64,000 bases of DNA from Terrimonas ginsenosidimutans. Its GTDB lineage: Bacteria > Bacteroidota > Bacteroidia > Chitinophagales > Chitinophagaceae. Below are positions 51,379 through 61,112 of this stretch, one piece after another. The number at the start of each line of letters is the position of its first letter. Positions within the stretch are counted from its first letter, which is position 1. The stretch is taken from positions 1 through 64,000 of the forward strand of contig NZ_JAKLTR010000018.1 in NCBI RefSeq assembly GCF_022012415.1, written 5' to 3'. The position numbers and the translations under genes were made by a program. Under the pieces are notes generated by a model that had not been told where the DNA came from, did no database searches, and saw nothing but the letters and a program-made list of their open reading frames with translations.

Positions 51379-53736
51379 ATGATCAAGAACTATTTCAAAG
51401 TTGCCTGGCGCAATCTGACCCGCAACAAAACATTCTCGCTGATCAATGTACTTGGTCTTGCCATCGGTATGGCGTGTACCATGCTGATCGCGCTGTGGGT
51501 ATACAATGAAAAGAACTGGGATGGGTATCACAAGAAATATGACAGTGTATACCAACTGTATGTCAACAGGAATTTCAATGGAGAAATTTCCACGGGTCCG
51601 GATTTGATGTATCCGCTGGTGAGCGCGATCCAGGCAACTCATCCGGAAGTGCAGCATGCTGTCACTGTTTCCTTTCCCGGATCAACACTGATGGGAAATG
51701 GCGAAACAAGGATCAATAAGACCACCCTGACTGTATCTCCGGACTTCTTTGATATTTTTACTTTTGATTTTATCAGGGGGAACAAGGAAGTGCTTAAAGA
51801 TCCGGATGCGATCGTTATGACGGAAAGTACGGCGAAAGCTGTATTCGGATCAACAGATGTACTGGGGCAGCAGGTCCGGCTTAACAATAACCGGAATGCT
51901 GTTGTAAAAGCGATCCTGAAGGATGTGCCCAGAAATTCAACTGTACAGTTTGACGGCCTTATTCCTTTCAATCCATCTTCACCTGAGATCAAAGAAGCGG
52001 AGAGTGAGTGGGTGAATTGCAGCTACCAGGTTTTTCTGGATGTTAAGCCGGGAACGGGTGTCAGCTCACTGGAGTCGAATCTGATCAACCTGATCCGTAA
52101 AAGAACGAATGGCGAGAATCCGACCACCCGCGGATCTGTTCTCCTTCACCCAATGGAAAAGTGGAGATTGTTTGAAGAGTTCCGTGGAGGAAAGAATACA
52201 GGTGGGCGGATCCAGTATGTTAATCTTTTTACCTGGGTTGCCGTTGTGATCCTGATCATCGCCTGCGTGAATTTCATGAACCTGTCGACAGCGAGATCCG
52301 AAAAGAGGGCGCGGGAAGTGGGGATCCGCAAAACGTTGGGATCCGGTAAGAAACAGCTGATCGCACAATTCCTGTCTGAATCTGTCTTACTGGCGTTGAT
52401 CTCTTTTCTTGTGGCAACAGCAGTTGTATACGCCGCGATGCCCTCATTTACGAAGCTACTCAATATCGAAGTGATCATACCATACAGCGAACCGGCCATG
52501 TGGGCGATCGTGTTGGGCATCATTTTGCTGACGGGTTTTGTAGCGGGTGGTTATCCGGCTTTCTATCTTTCTGATTTCATGCCGGTGAAAGTGTTGAAGG
52601 GGACGATCCTTCAGGGAAAGCAGGCTGTTCTTCCAAGGAAGATCCTGGTTACTTCCCAGTTCATTGCTGCCATCGTGCTGATCTCCGCAACGCTGATCAT
52701 TTATCAGCAGTTACAACATGTTAAGAAAAGAGATATCGGGTATGATACGAATAACCTGATCCAGGTAAAAGCAAATAAAGATCTTACGAAGAACTATGAT
52801 GCCTTCAGAAATGAATTGCAGCAGTCGGGCGTGCTGTCTTCAGTGGTAAGGACCTCTTCGCCTTTGACCACGATCCTTGGATTTACCTCAGGCATCCGGT
52901 GGCAGGGCGCTGATCCGAATACCCAACTGATCATCGGTTTCCTGTTCTCCAATAATGATTTCACAAAAACATTAAATGCGAAGCTGATCGATGGGCGGGA
53001 TTTTTGCGACGGGGATAGCAATACCGTTATCTTTAATAAAGAAGCGATCCGGTTGATGGGCCTTGAATCTCCTGTAGGAAGAGAGATTACCTGGGCAGGG
53101 CGTCAGCGTACCATCGTTGGGGTGGTTGACAATATGGTAATGACTTCTCCGTATGAAGCTGCGTCACCTATGATGGTTGCTTATGATAATAAATGGTCGG
53201 GCTTTGCCAATATCCGGTTGAATGAAGGAGTGGATGTGCGGAAATCTTTATCGTTGATCGAAGCGGCTTACAAAAAGTTCAGCCCCGAATATCCTTTTGA
53301 ATTCCGTTTCATCGATGATGAGTTCAACCAGAAGTTTTTGAATGAGCAGTTGATCGGTAAGCTGGCGGTGATCTTTGCGGGTCTTTCCATATTTGTTTGC
53401 TGTCTTGGTTTATTTGGGCTGGTTTCTTTTACGATAGAACGTCGTACGAAAGAGATCGGGATCAGGAAAGTGCTGGGAGCTTCGGTGCAACAGGTGCTGG
53501 TATTGATGTCAAGGGAGTTCCTTATACTGGTAGGGCTTGCTTTCCTGGTGGCCATACCGGCGGCATGGTGGGCGATGAATGAATGGCTGAAGAATTTCAA
53601 TTACCGGATCAATATCGGAGCGGGAGTATTTTTGCTGGTAGGCAGTATCACGCTGATCATTGCGCTGGTCACTGTTGGGTTGAACGCATCAGCCGCGGCA
53701 TTGCGAAATCCAGGCAAAACATTGAGATCGGAATAA
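51379..53736 (+). CDS. FtsX-type ABC permease 4
   Basis: The 785-residue protein starts MIKNYFKVAWRNLTRNKTFS. Its first coupling motif REVGIRKTLGSG departs from the usual KVLGG/KVLGA. The second, KEIGIRKVLGAS, is canonical. The tail PGKTLRSE replaces PVKSLRSE. The N-terminal periplasmic domain is distinct (EKNWDGYHKKYDSVYQLYV). It is the shortest of the six. Permease 5 follows after 36 bases of CACA-rich spacer. Confidence 0.92.
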   Translation: MIKNYFKVAWRNLTRNKTFSLINVLGLAIGMACTMLIALWVYNEKNWDGYHKKYDSVYQLYVNRNFNGEISTGPDLMYPLVSAIQATHPEVQHAVTVSFPGSTLMGNGETRINKTTLTVSPDFFDIFTFDFIRGNKEVLKDPDAIVMTESTAKAVFGSTDVLGQQVRLNNNRNAVVKAILKDVPRNSTVQFDGLIPFNPSSPEIKEAESEWVNCSYQVFLDVKPGTGVSSLESNLINLIRKRTNGENPTTRGSVLLHPMEKWRLFEEFRGGKNTGGRIQYVNLFTWVAVVILIIACVNFMNLSTARSEKRAREVGIRKTLGSGKKQLIAQFLSESVLLALISFLVATAVVYAAMPSFTKLLNIEVIIPYSEPAMWAIVLGIILLTGFVAGGYPAFYLSDFMPVKVLKGTILQGKQAVLPRKILVTSQFIAAIVLISATLIIYQQLQHVKKRDIGYDTNNLIQVKANKDLTKNYDAFRNELQQSGVLSSVVRTSSPLTTILGFTSGIRWQGADPNTQLIIGFLFSNNDFTKTLNAKLIDGRDFCDGDSNTVIFNKEAIRLMGLESPVGREITWAGRQRTIVGVVDNMVMTSPYEAASPMMVAYDNKWSGFANIRLNEGVDVRKSLSLIEAAYKKFSPEYPFEFRFIDDEFNQKFLNEQLIGKLAVIFAGLSIFVCCLGLFGLVSFTIERRTKEIGIRKVLGASVQQVLVLMSREFLILVGLAFLVAIPAAWWAMNEWLKNFNYRINIGAGVFLLVGSITLIIALVTVGLNASAAALRNPGKTLRSE

Positions 53737-53772
53737 TTTACGAACACATACACACATACACACACATTACAT

Positions 53773-56172
53773 ATGCTGAGAAATTATTTGAAAATAGCAT
53801 TCCGGAACCTGATGCGAAGGAAACTGTTCTCCCTGATCAATATCCTTGGTCTTTCAGTTGGGATTGCTTTTTCCCTTTTGATCGGTGTTTATATTATCCA
53901 GGAGAAGCAGGTCAATGCGGATCTGAAAAATCCGGACCAGCAATTTATTGTCAAAAGCGATTGGAAGGTTAAAGAAATGGGGCTTGATATCACTACGGTG
54001 GCGCCACTTCCGAAAGCGATGAAAGAGGAGTACCCGCATCTTGTGTCGAATTACTACCGCTTTAACCCGGTAACGAATGTGGTGTCTGCTGGTGATAAGC
54101 ATTTTAAGGAGAATATTGCAATAGGAGATACGACTCTTGTATCCATGTATGGTTTTCCTTTACTGCACGGCAATACCGAACAGGCTTTCAGAGATAATAA
54201 TTCTGCAGTCATCACCGAATCAATGGCGATCAAATTGTTTGGAAAAACAGATGTATTAAATGAGCGGATCAGTATTGCTGCAACAACCGGCGAACAACAG
54301 GATTACCTGGTATCTGCCGTGATGAAGGATATTTCCAAAAACTCTGTTACAGGGTTGTTTGGTGAAACATATTCAGTATTTGTTCCGACAATTGGTAACC
54401 GGTACTATCCCGGTGGTGATCCTGCTGTTTCCTGGCAAAGCATTTACGAGATTGGTTTGCTTGAACTGCGGCCCGGCGTCACGCCTGCCTCTATGGAGAA
54501 ACCTTTTGAGCAGGTACTGGCAAAATATGCTGACGAAACAACGCGGGCCAACCTGACGGTAAAGCTTGCTCCCGTGCGGGATTATTATCTGAAGGATAAT
54601 AACAATGCGGTAAACCGGGTGATCGTAACACTTTCGCTGGTGGCGCTGTTCATCATTTCGATGGCTGTGATCAATTTCATTAATATCAATATCGGTACAT
54701 CAACATACCGTTTGAAAGAGATCGGACTGCGTAAAGTGTTTGGCGGAGCAAGAAGTCAGCTCGTGATGCAGTATCTCACCGAAGCGATGGTACTCACCCT
54801 GATCTCGGGTTTTCTTTCGGTCATATTCTATGAAGCGCTCCGGCCTTTTTTCAGCCAGGTCCTGCAGACCTCCTTATTACCATGCTGGCAATTCAGCTGG
54901 GTGCAGATCGGCTTCTTTGTATTATTGCTGCTTGCTGTTGGGTTGCTGGCAGGGATCTACCCGGCCCTTGTGTTAAGTGCTGTAAGGATCAGTAAAGCCG
55001 TTAAGGGAAAGATGGATGATTCAAGAGGTGGAATGATCTTGAGAAAATCTTTGCTGGTGGTCCAGTTCTCCCTGGCGATACTGGTGTTTATCTGTGGACT
55101 GACGATCTCCAGCCAGGTTTCCTACATCTTCAATAAAGATCTTGGTTATAATAAAGAACAGGTACTGATCGTGACTGCATTTCCCAAGCAATGGGATTCA
55201 ACAGGTGTGGGACGTATGATGGCCGTCAGAGAGGGGCTGAAGCAGGTACCATCCGTAAAAGCAGCGAGTCTCACATTTGAAATCCCAGACAGAAAGCCGC
55301 CCAATGCGGCCAGTCTGCAAGGAGAGGGAATGGATCAACCTGTATTGATCCCTGCACTGAATGTTGACGAGAACTTTGGGAAAACGCTGGGATTGAACCT
55401 TAGTGCAGGTACATTCTTCAATGATAAAGGAGCGCATATTCCCGGCCAGGTAGTGATCAATGAATCTGCCGCGAAAGCATTTGGCTGGACTGCGGAAACT
55501 GCGATAGGCAAAACGCTGAAACTTCCACCATCCAATGTTTTAACGGTAAAGGGGGTGGTGAAGGATTTTAATTATTCTTCGTTTAATGAAGAGATAGGGC
55601 CGCTGGCATTTTTTCATATTGAAGATGCGTTGAGTTACCGGTTCTTCGCCATTAAAGTGGTGGGTGATGACATGACAGCTGCCATCAATTCGGTGAAATC
55701 GAAATGGAAAGAGCTTTTGCCCAATGCGCCGTTTGATTATTTCTTTATGGATGATAAGTTCGCTTCGCTCTATGCGTCCGAGCTTCGTTTGAAAAAGGCG
55801 ACCAGTCTTGCTACCGTCCTGAATCTGTTCATCGTATTCATGGGGGTCTTCGGCATTATCTCTTTTACCATTGCAAGACGTAACAGGGAGATTGCCGTGC
55901 GAAAAGTGCTTGGTGCCGATATTAAAAGTATTCTCCTGCTCTTTATCAAAGAATATGCATGGCTGATCCTGCTGGCAAATGTGATCGCATGGCCTCTTGC
56001 ATATTGGTTTGCTCATCAATGGTTGCAGCAGTATGTTTACCGGGTACAGCAAAACCTGACGCCTTTCTTTGTGGCGGGTCTGTCTGTATTTGGCATTGCA
56101 GTCGTGCTGATCGGCCTTCTGTCGATGAAACCGGCGACCAGCAATCCCGTTCGCAACCTTCGGGCTGAATAA
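53773..56172 (+). CDS. FtsX-type ABC permease 5
   Basis: The 799-residue protein starts MLRNYLKIAFRNLMRRKLFS. It is the most divergent of the six: its coupling motifs are KEIGLRKVFGG and REIAVRKVLGAD, and the first periplasmic domain begins IIQEKQVNADLKNPDQQFIV. It ends PVRNLRAE. A perfect hairpin terminator follows at 56203-56236, so transcripts from the upstream promoter may end here. Confidence 0.92.
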   Translation: MLRNYLKIAFRNLMRRKLFSLINILGLSVGIAFSLLIGVYIIQEKQVNADLKNPDQQFIVKSDWKVKEMGLDITTVAPLPKAMKEEYPHLVSNYYRFNPVTNVVSAGDKHFKENIAIGDTTLVSMYGFPLLHGNTEQAFRDNNSAVITESMAIKLFGKTDVLNERISIAATTGEQQDYLVSAVMKDISKNSVTGLFGETYSVFVPTIGNRYYPGGDPAVSWQSIYEIGLLELRPGVTPASMEKPFEQVLAKYADETTRANLTVKLAPVRDYYLKDNNNAVNRVIVTLSLVALFIISMAVINFININIGTSTYRLKEIGLRKVFGGARSQLVMQYLTEAMVLTLISGFLSVIFYEALRPFFSQVLQTSLLPCWQFSWVQIGFFVLLLLAVGLLAGIYPALVLSAVRISKAVKGKMDDSRGGMILRKSLLVVQFSLAILVFICGLTISSQVSYIFNKDLGYNKEQVLIVTAFPKQWDSTGVGRMMAVREGLKQVPSVKAASLTFEIPDRKPPNAASLQGEGMDQPVLIPALNVDENFGKTLGLNLSAGTFFNDKGAHIPGQVVINESAAKAFGWTAETAIGKTLKLPPSNVLTVKGVVKDFNYSSFNEEIGPLAFFHIEDALSYRFFAIKVVGDDMTAAINSVKSKWKELLPNAPFDYFFMDDKFASLYASELRLKKATSLATVLNLFIVFMGVFGIISFTIARRNREIAVRKVLGADIKSILLLFIKEYAWLILLANVIAWPLAYWFAHQWLQQYVYRVQQNLTPFFVAGLSVFGIAVVLIGLLSMKPATSNPVRNLRAE

Positions 56173-56202
56173 CCCGTACCAATACCAGCTGCATTTTTTA
56201 GT

Positions 56203-56236
56203 GACAAAAACTGTTCGTATTCGAACAGTTTTTGTC
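56203..56236. terminator. Perfect hairpin between permeases 5 and 6
   Basis: GACAAAAACTGTTCG and CGAACAGTTTTTGTC are perfect 15-bp arms around TATT. The right arm contains TTTTT, and the element could terminate in either direction. It splits the permease series into five plus one. Confidence 0.7.
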
Positions 56237-56298
56237 CATTATCGCACAATCCTAAAGCGAAGCTATTATTTGCCATTGATAATCATTGGTTTGTGGAG

Positions 56299-56314
56299 TG
56301 GCATAGCCCTTGAA
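56299..56314 (+). promoter_or_regulatory. Candidate sigma-54 promoter before permease 6
   Basis: TGGCATAGCCCTTGAA fits TGGCAnn-N4-TTGCA with one mismatch (A for C at -12). It lies 38 bases before the permease 6 ATG and just after the terminator. The same TGGCATA block occurs at 41664 before the adaptor gene. Confidence 0.5.
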
Positions 56315-56351
56315 AACCAGTAAGGGCTGTCAATACACCAGCATCTATCGT

Positions 56352-58781
56352 ATGATCAAGAACTACTTAACCGTTGCATTCCGGAGCTTGTGGCGTAACA
56401 AAACGTTCACCGCTATCAATATCACCGGGCTGGCGATAGGCCTGGCTGTGTTCCTGCTGATATTTCAGTATATCGGTTTTGAGTGGAGCGCAAACCGGTT
56501 CCATCAGAACTATGACCACCTGTACAGGCTTGGTGCGACCGGCAAGAGCGGTGATCAGAACTATCATTTTGCGCCGGGACTCGCAGGTCCGATTGTGCAG
56601 AAGCTACCTGCAGTAGAAGCGTTTGTACGAACGGCGGATGGACTTGGAAGCGGGGTGCTCAGTGTGATGGATAATGGAGTTGCCGGCAATGCGTTCCGCG
56701 AAGAAAATATTTCCTATACGGACGGCGGCTTCTTCTCCGCGTTCTCTTTTGCAATTCTTGATGGTGCCCCGGTTCTGGATCAGCCGCAGGCAATGGCGAT
56801 CTCTGAGAATACATCGGTAAAGCTATTCGGAACGACAAAGGCTGCGGGCAGGATCATCAAAGTGAGCAACCAGTTTGGAAATACTGATTACACAGTTTCC
56901 GCAGTATTTAAAACTCCCCCGGCTGAGTCTGACCTGAAACCGGAAGTATTGCTTTCATTCAATACGCTGGCAACTGCTGCGAACAGGAATGAAAACGACT
57001 GGGCGGATCCTGCAACGCTGGAGAATGGATTTGTGACCAGTTATGTATTGCTGAAAAAAGATGCGAAGCCAACGGAAGCAGCGGCTGGCATTACGCAGCT
57101 GATCCATTCATTACAGCCGGATGAAAAAGATCAGATCGCATTTTTACAACCCTTCAGTGAAGTGCATCTGGCACCATCATTTGATTATTCATATCATACG
57201 TTCGGGAGTTTAAAATTAGTGGCAATGCTGCTGGCAGTAGCCTTGCTGATCCTGCTGATCGCCTGGGTGAACTATATCAACCTGTCGACAGTTCAGGCAT
57301 TGAAAAGAGCAAAGGAAACCGGTGTCCGGAAAGTATTGGGAGCAAGCAGGAAACAGCTGACGGTGCAATACCTGTCAGAAACTTTTCTGCTTACGCTGGT
57401 AAGCATCGGACTGTCGCTGGTCATCGTACAGTTTGCGCAGGGGCTTTTCAACAGGTTCACGGGAAAAGAGCTGTCATTGGGTGTGCTGAACCAGGGTTGG
57501 TTCTGGGCCGGGGCAATTACCTGCGTGATCGTGGGTGCGCTGCTGGCCGGTGGATATGTTGCCTTTGTATTGAGTTCTTTCAAGCCCGTAACTGCAATCA
57601 AAGGCAGAGCGACGATGAACCGCAGCGGTTTTTCCCTTCGGAAAGGACTGGTTGTTTTCCAATTCAGTATTTCTGTTGTGTTCATCATTGCCACGATCGT
57701 ATTGTATCAGCAATTGCAATATATGAAAGGTGGGAGCCTGGGGATGAATCTTGATCAGTTGGTGGTGATCAAAGGGCCAACCGTTTCAAGCGAAGAGCAG
57801 GCAGAGAAAAATGATGCATTCAAGAACCAGTTAGGCCGGCTGCCGTTCGTACAGAAATATGCGGGCTCGAATAATGTGCCGGGTAAAGGATATAATTTTT
57901 CCACCGCCAATATTACCAGGCTGAATCCTTCCACAGGTGATGAAAAGAAGAGCTATTCCATGTTCATTTCAGACGATAAGTTTTTCGATACGTATGACAT
58001 ATCATTTGTTCAGGGAAAGGCATTCACTGCAGAAGAGGCAATGAAAGCATGGATGAACGCGAAGAAGGTGCTGGTGAATGAAAAGGCAGCTTCTCAATTG
58101 GGTTTTGCGAAAGGAGCGCAGGTGGCGGGTCAGAAGATCCTCTGGAGCGGAACTGAATATGAGATCGGCGGAGTTGTAAAAGATTATCATCATTTATCGT
58201 TGCATAAACCGATAGATCCTGTCATTTTCCTCCCGTCCACGTCCTTTGTATATTTCACTGTGAAAACGGGATCGGATAATCTGCCATCGAAATTGTCAAC
58301 CCTGAACGCGCTCTATAAACAATATTTTCCGGGTAATCCGTTTGAATATTTTTTTGCAGATGATACATTTGACCGCCAGTATGCAAGTGAGCAGCAATTG
58401 GGAAATGTGTTTGTAGGTGCAGCAGTGATAGCAGTATTGATCGCCTGTATGGGCCTGTTCGGACTGGCGGCATTTTCTGCTCAGCAGCGTACGAGGGAGA
58501 TCGGGATCAGAAAAGTACTTGGCGCAAGCGTGGGAAGCATCACCTCGATGCTGTCACGTGATTTTGTTAAGCTGGTACTGATCTCAGTTTGTATAGCGTC
58601 GCCGCTTGCGTGGTGGGCATTGAATAACTGGCTACAGGATTTTGCCTACAGGGTATCTATTGGTTGGTGGGTGTTCGCCATGGCTGCCGGCATTGCATTG
58701 CTGATAGCAGTAATGACGGTCAGTGTACAGGCGATCAGGGCAGCGGTCATCAACCCGGTAAAGTCATTGCGTTCAGAATAG
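56352..58781 (+). CDS. FtsX-type ABC permease 6
   Basis: The 809-residue protein starts MIKNYLTVAFRSLWRNKTFT at the ATG at 56352. A 14-codon upstream extension crosses the candidate promoter and is rejected. Coupling motifs are KETGVRKVLGAS and REIGIRKVLGAS, and the tail is PVKSLRSE. The periplasmic domains are distinct (WSANRFHQNYDHLYRLG). With its own terminator upstream and promoter, it starts a second transcription segment that includes ATPase 2 and TolC. Confidence 0.92.
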   Translation: MIKNYLTVAFRSLWRNKTFTAINITGLAIGLAVFLLIFQYIGFEWSANRFHQNYDHLYRLGATGKSGDQNYHFAPGLAGPIVQKLPAVEAFVRTADGLGSGVLSVMDNGVAGNAFREENISYTDGGFFSAFSFAILDGAPVLDQPQAMAISENTSVKLFGTTKAAGRIIKVSNQFGNTDYTVSAVFKTPPAESDLKPEVLLSFNTLATAANRNENDWADPATLENGFVTSYVLLKKDAKPTEAAAGITQLIHSLQPDEKDQIAFLQPFSEVHLAPSFDYSYHTFGSLKLVAMLLAVALLILLIAWVNYINLSTVQALKRAKETGVRKVLGASRKQLTVQYLSETFLLTLVSIGLSLVIVQFAQGLFNRFTGKELSLGVLNQGWFWAGAITCVIVGALLAGGYVAFVLSSFKPVTAIKGRATMNRSGFSLRKGLVVFQFSISVVFIIATIVLYQQLQYMKGGSLGMNLDQLVVIKGPTVSSEEQAEKNDAFKNQLGRLPFVQKYAGSNNVPGKGYNFSTANITRLNPSTGDEKKSYSMFISDDKFFDTYDISFVQGKAFTAEEAMKAWMNAKKVLVNEKAASQLGFAKGAQVAGQKILWSGTEYEIGGVVKDYHHLSLHKPIDPVIFLPSTSFVYFTVKTGSDNLPSKLSTLNALYKQYFPGNPFEYFFADDTFDRQYASEQQLGNVFVGAAVIAVLIACMGLFGLAAFSAQQRTREIGIRKVLGASVGSITSMLSRDFVKLVLISVCIASPLAWWALNNWLQDFAYRVSIGWWVFAMAAGIALLIAVMTVSVQAIRAAVINPVKSLRSE

Positions 58782-58824
58782 TTAAACATACATACATCAG
58801 GAGAATTGAAAAAATAACCACTTT

Positions 58825-59487
58825 ATGTTAGATCTAAAAGGAATTTACAAATGGGTGAATGCGGGTAACAACCGGACATTTTTGCTGAAGGATATCAACC
58901 TGACCATTAATGAAGGAGAGTTTGTTTCCATCATGGGGCCATCTGGTTCGGGTAAATCGACCTTATTGAATATCATCGGCATGCTTGATGATTTTAATGA
59001 GGGGGAATATTACTTTCTTCATGAGTCAGTACACAAGCTGAAGGAAAAGCAACGGTCTGATCTTTATAAAAGATATATCGGCTTCGTATTCCAGGCGTAT
59101 CACCTGATAGACGAACTGACTGTGTATGAGAATATCGAAACGCCGTTGATCTACCAGGGCGTTAAATCAGCTGAAAGAAAGGCGCTGGTAGCCGATATCC
59201 TCGACAGGTTCCAGATCGTTGGTAAGAAGGACTTATTCCCCACCCAGCTTTCCGGTGGTCAGCAACAGCTTGTTGGTATTGCAAGAGCACTGATCGGCAA
59301 ACCAAAATTACTGCTGGCGGATGAACCTACCGGAAACCTGAACTCCGCACAGGGAGAAGTGATCATGCAACTTTTTAATGAATTAAATAAAGAAGGTGTA
59401 ACCATCATACAGGTTACACACTCGGAAAAGAATGCGGCTTATGGTTCCCGGATCATAAACCTGCTTGATGGAATGGTTCAAAAATAA
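58825..59487 (+). CDS. ABC transporter ATP-binding protein, MacB/LolD type (ATPase 2)
   Basis: The 220-residue protein has Walker A GPSGSGKST, Q-loop FVFQAYHLIDELTVYENIETPL, signature LSGGQQQLVGIARAL (Leu for the usual Arg), Walker B LLLADEPTGNLNS (Asn in the D-loop instead of Asp) and switch His QVTHSEKN. All catalytic residues are present, so it should hydrolyse ATP. Its distinct sequence from ATPase 1 suggests the two serve different permeases. It is transcribed with permease 6, 43 bases upstream, and TolC, 21 bases downstream. Confidence 0.95.
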   Translation: MLDLKGIYKWVNAGNNRTFLLKDINLTINEGEFVSIMGPSGSGKSTLLNIIGMLDDFNEGEYYFLHESVHKLKEKQRSDLYKRYIGFVFQAYHLIDELTVYENIETPLIYQGVKSAERKALVADILDRFQIVGKKDLFPTQLSGGQQQLVGIARALIGKPKLLLADEPTGNLNSAQGEVIMQLFNELNKEGVTIIQVTHSEKNAAYGSRIINLLDGMVQK

Positions 59488-59508
59488 ACACCGTTCCGAA
59501 AAATTAAT

Positions 59509-60954
59509 ATGACAACGATGAAACGAATATTGGCCTTAGGCCTTGGCGGGTGGATGCTGCTTATCTCAGGTAATGCCCTGGCGCAGGAAAAAAATGGTAA
59601 AGTACTCACATTGCAACAATGTGTTGAAACGGGATTGAATAACAACCTCGACGTATTACAGGCTGGTCTCAGGATGGAAACCGGCAAGATCAACTGGAAC
59701 CAGGCGCGATTGAATATGCTTCCTGACCTGAATGCCAGCGCGGGAAGTGGTATCAACCAGGGACGTAGTATCGATCCTTTTACCAACTCGTATATAAATC
59801 AACAGGTAAATTATTCCAGTTATGGAGCAAGCAGCGGCGTCACACTTTTCCGCGGCCTGTCCATGCAGAATGCGGTCAAACAAAATGCGCTGGCGTATGA
59901 AGCTTCTAAGATGGACTGGCAACAGGTGAAGGATAATATCACGATCAATATCATTCTCGCGTACCTGCAGGTACTAACAAACCAGGATCTGCTTGCATTG
60001 GCGATGACACAATCTGCATTATCCCAGGAGCAGGTAAAAAGATTGGAGATCATGAATGCCGACGGAGCGATCAAACCTTCTGAACTATCGGATCTTCGCG
60101 GTCAGTATGCGAATGATCAGCTGAGTATCATTGGTGCTAAAAATTCACTTGAACAATCCAAGCTGAGCCTCGCACGGCTGATGAATATCCCATATGATAA
60201 AAGTACACAGCTGGAAAAGATCGATGCAGCTGCTTTTGCTACCCGCTATGATATTACGCCGGACAGTATTTATTCAACCGCGTTAGAGCAGTTTGCGCAG
60301 ATCAAGGCGGTAGATCTCAGGCAGGCAAGCGCCTACAGGGGAATAAAAGTAGCCCGTGGCCAGTTGTTCCCTACGCTTAGCTTTAACAGCAACGTGAATT
60401 CCAACTATTCCAGCGCTGCCCGCAATAATATTTTCCTCGGATCAGGCGAAGTGCCCACCACGGATTATGTGATGATCAATGGCGCGCCATCATATGTGAT
60501 CACCAGGCAGAATAATTTCGCTTCCGAAAAGATCGGCTATGGGAAACAGGTAAAGAATAATATATTCTATTCATTCAGCCTTAACCTTCAGATCCCCATC
60601 TTCAATGCATGGTCGCAGCGTAACCGCATCCGCCAGGCAAAGATCGATTTCAAGAATGCTGAATATGTTGCCAGCACAACAAAAACGCAATTGCAGCAAT
60701 CGATCGAAGAGGCGCATATCAACATGACCACCGCTTCTGAGCGCTATAAGACTTTGCTGGAACAGGTGCAGGCGTTCACTGAATCGTTCAAAGCGGCTGA
60801 AGTTCGCTTTAATGCTGGTGTGGGGACATCTATCGATTACCTTATAACAAAGAACAATATGGACCGGGCAAACAGTAATTCAATACAGGCGAAGTATGAT
60901 TATGCACTGCGGACAAAGATTTTGGATTACTATCAGGGGAAACAATTATGGTAG
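59509..60954 (+). CDS. TolC-family outer-membrane channel
   Basis: The 481-residue protein has a signal peptide ending LISGNALAQ, then two outer-membrane efflux repeats (about 35-260 and 270-480). These are the long helices (LTLQQCVETGLNNNLDVLQA, NIILAYLQVLTNQDLLALA, FKAAEVRFNAGVGTSIDYL) and Asn/Ser-rich barrel strands (ASAGSGINQGRSIDPFTNSYINQ). It completes the tripartite complex with the adaptor encoded at 41759. A second ATG at 59518 gives a more typical signal peptide start (MKRILALGLGG). Confidence 0.94.
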   Translation: MTTMKRILALGLGGWMLLISGNALAQEKNGKVLTLQQCVETGLNNNLDVLQAGLRMETGKINWNQARLNMLPDLNASAGSGINQGRSIDPFTNSYINQQVNYSSYGASSGVTLFRGLSMQNAVKQNALAYEASKMDWQQVKDNITINIILAYLQVLTNQDLLALAMTQSALSQEQVKRLEIMNADGAIKPSELSDLRGQYANDQLSIIGAKNSLEQSKLSLARLMNIPYDKSTQLEKIDAAAFATRYDITPDSIYSTALEQFAQIKAVDLRQASAYRGIKVARGQLFPTLSFNSNVNSNYSSAARNNIFLGSGEVPTTDYVMINGAPSYVITRQNNFASEKIGYGKQVKNNIFYSFSLNLQIPIFNAWSQRNRIRQAKIDFKNAEYVASTTKTQLQQSIEEAHINMTTASERYKTLLEQVQAFTESFKAAEVRFNAGVGTSIDYLITKNNMDRANSNSIQAKYDYALRTKILDYYQGKQLW

Positions 60955-60989
60955 AATATACTTCGGTTACCTGACTCGAATTTGAGTAT

Positions 60990-61088
60990 CGTAAGAGTAT
61001 CGCAGAGATACACAAAGGGATCGCTAAGACGCAAAGTAATACTTCGCGAGCTCTGCGATCCCTTTGCGTTCTTTGCGATGCTCCTACG
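60990..61088. repeat. Inverted repeat, GGAGTATCGC family (copy 3)
   Basis: The left arm begins CGTAAGAGTATCGCAGAG and contains CAAAGGGATCGC. It pairs at about three quarters of positions with a right arm ending in TTTGCGATGCTCCTACG. It lies between convergent genes and may terminate both. Confidence 0.8.
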
Positions 61089-61112
61089 CAACCCGAAACA
61101 GATATTTCGGCA

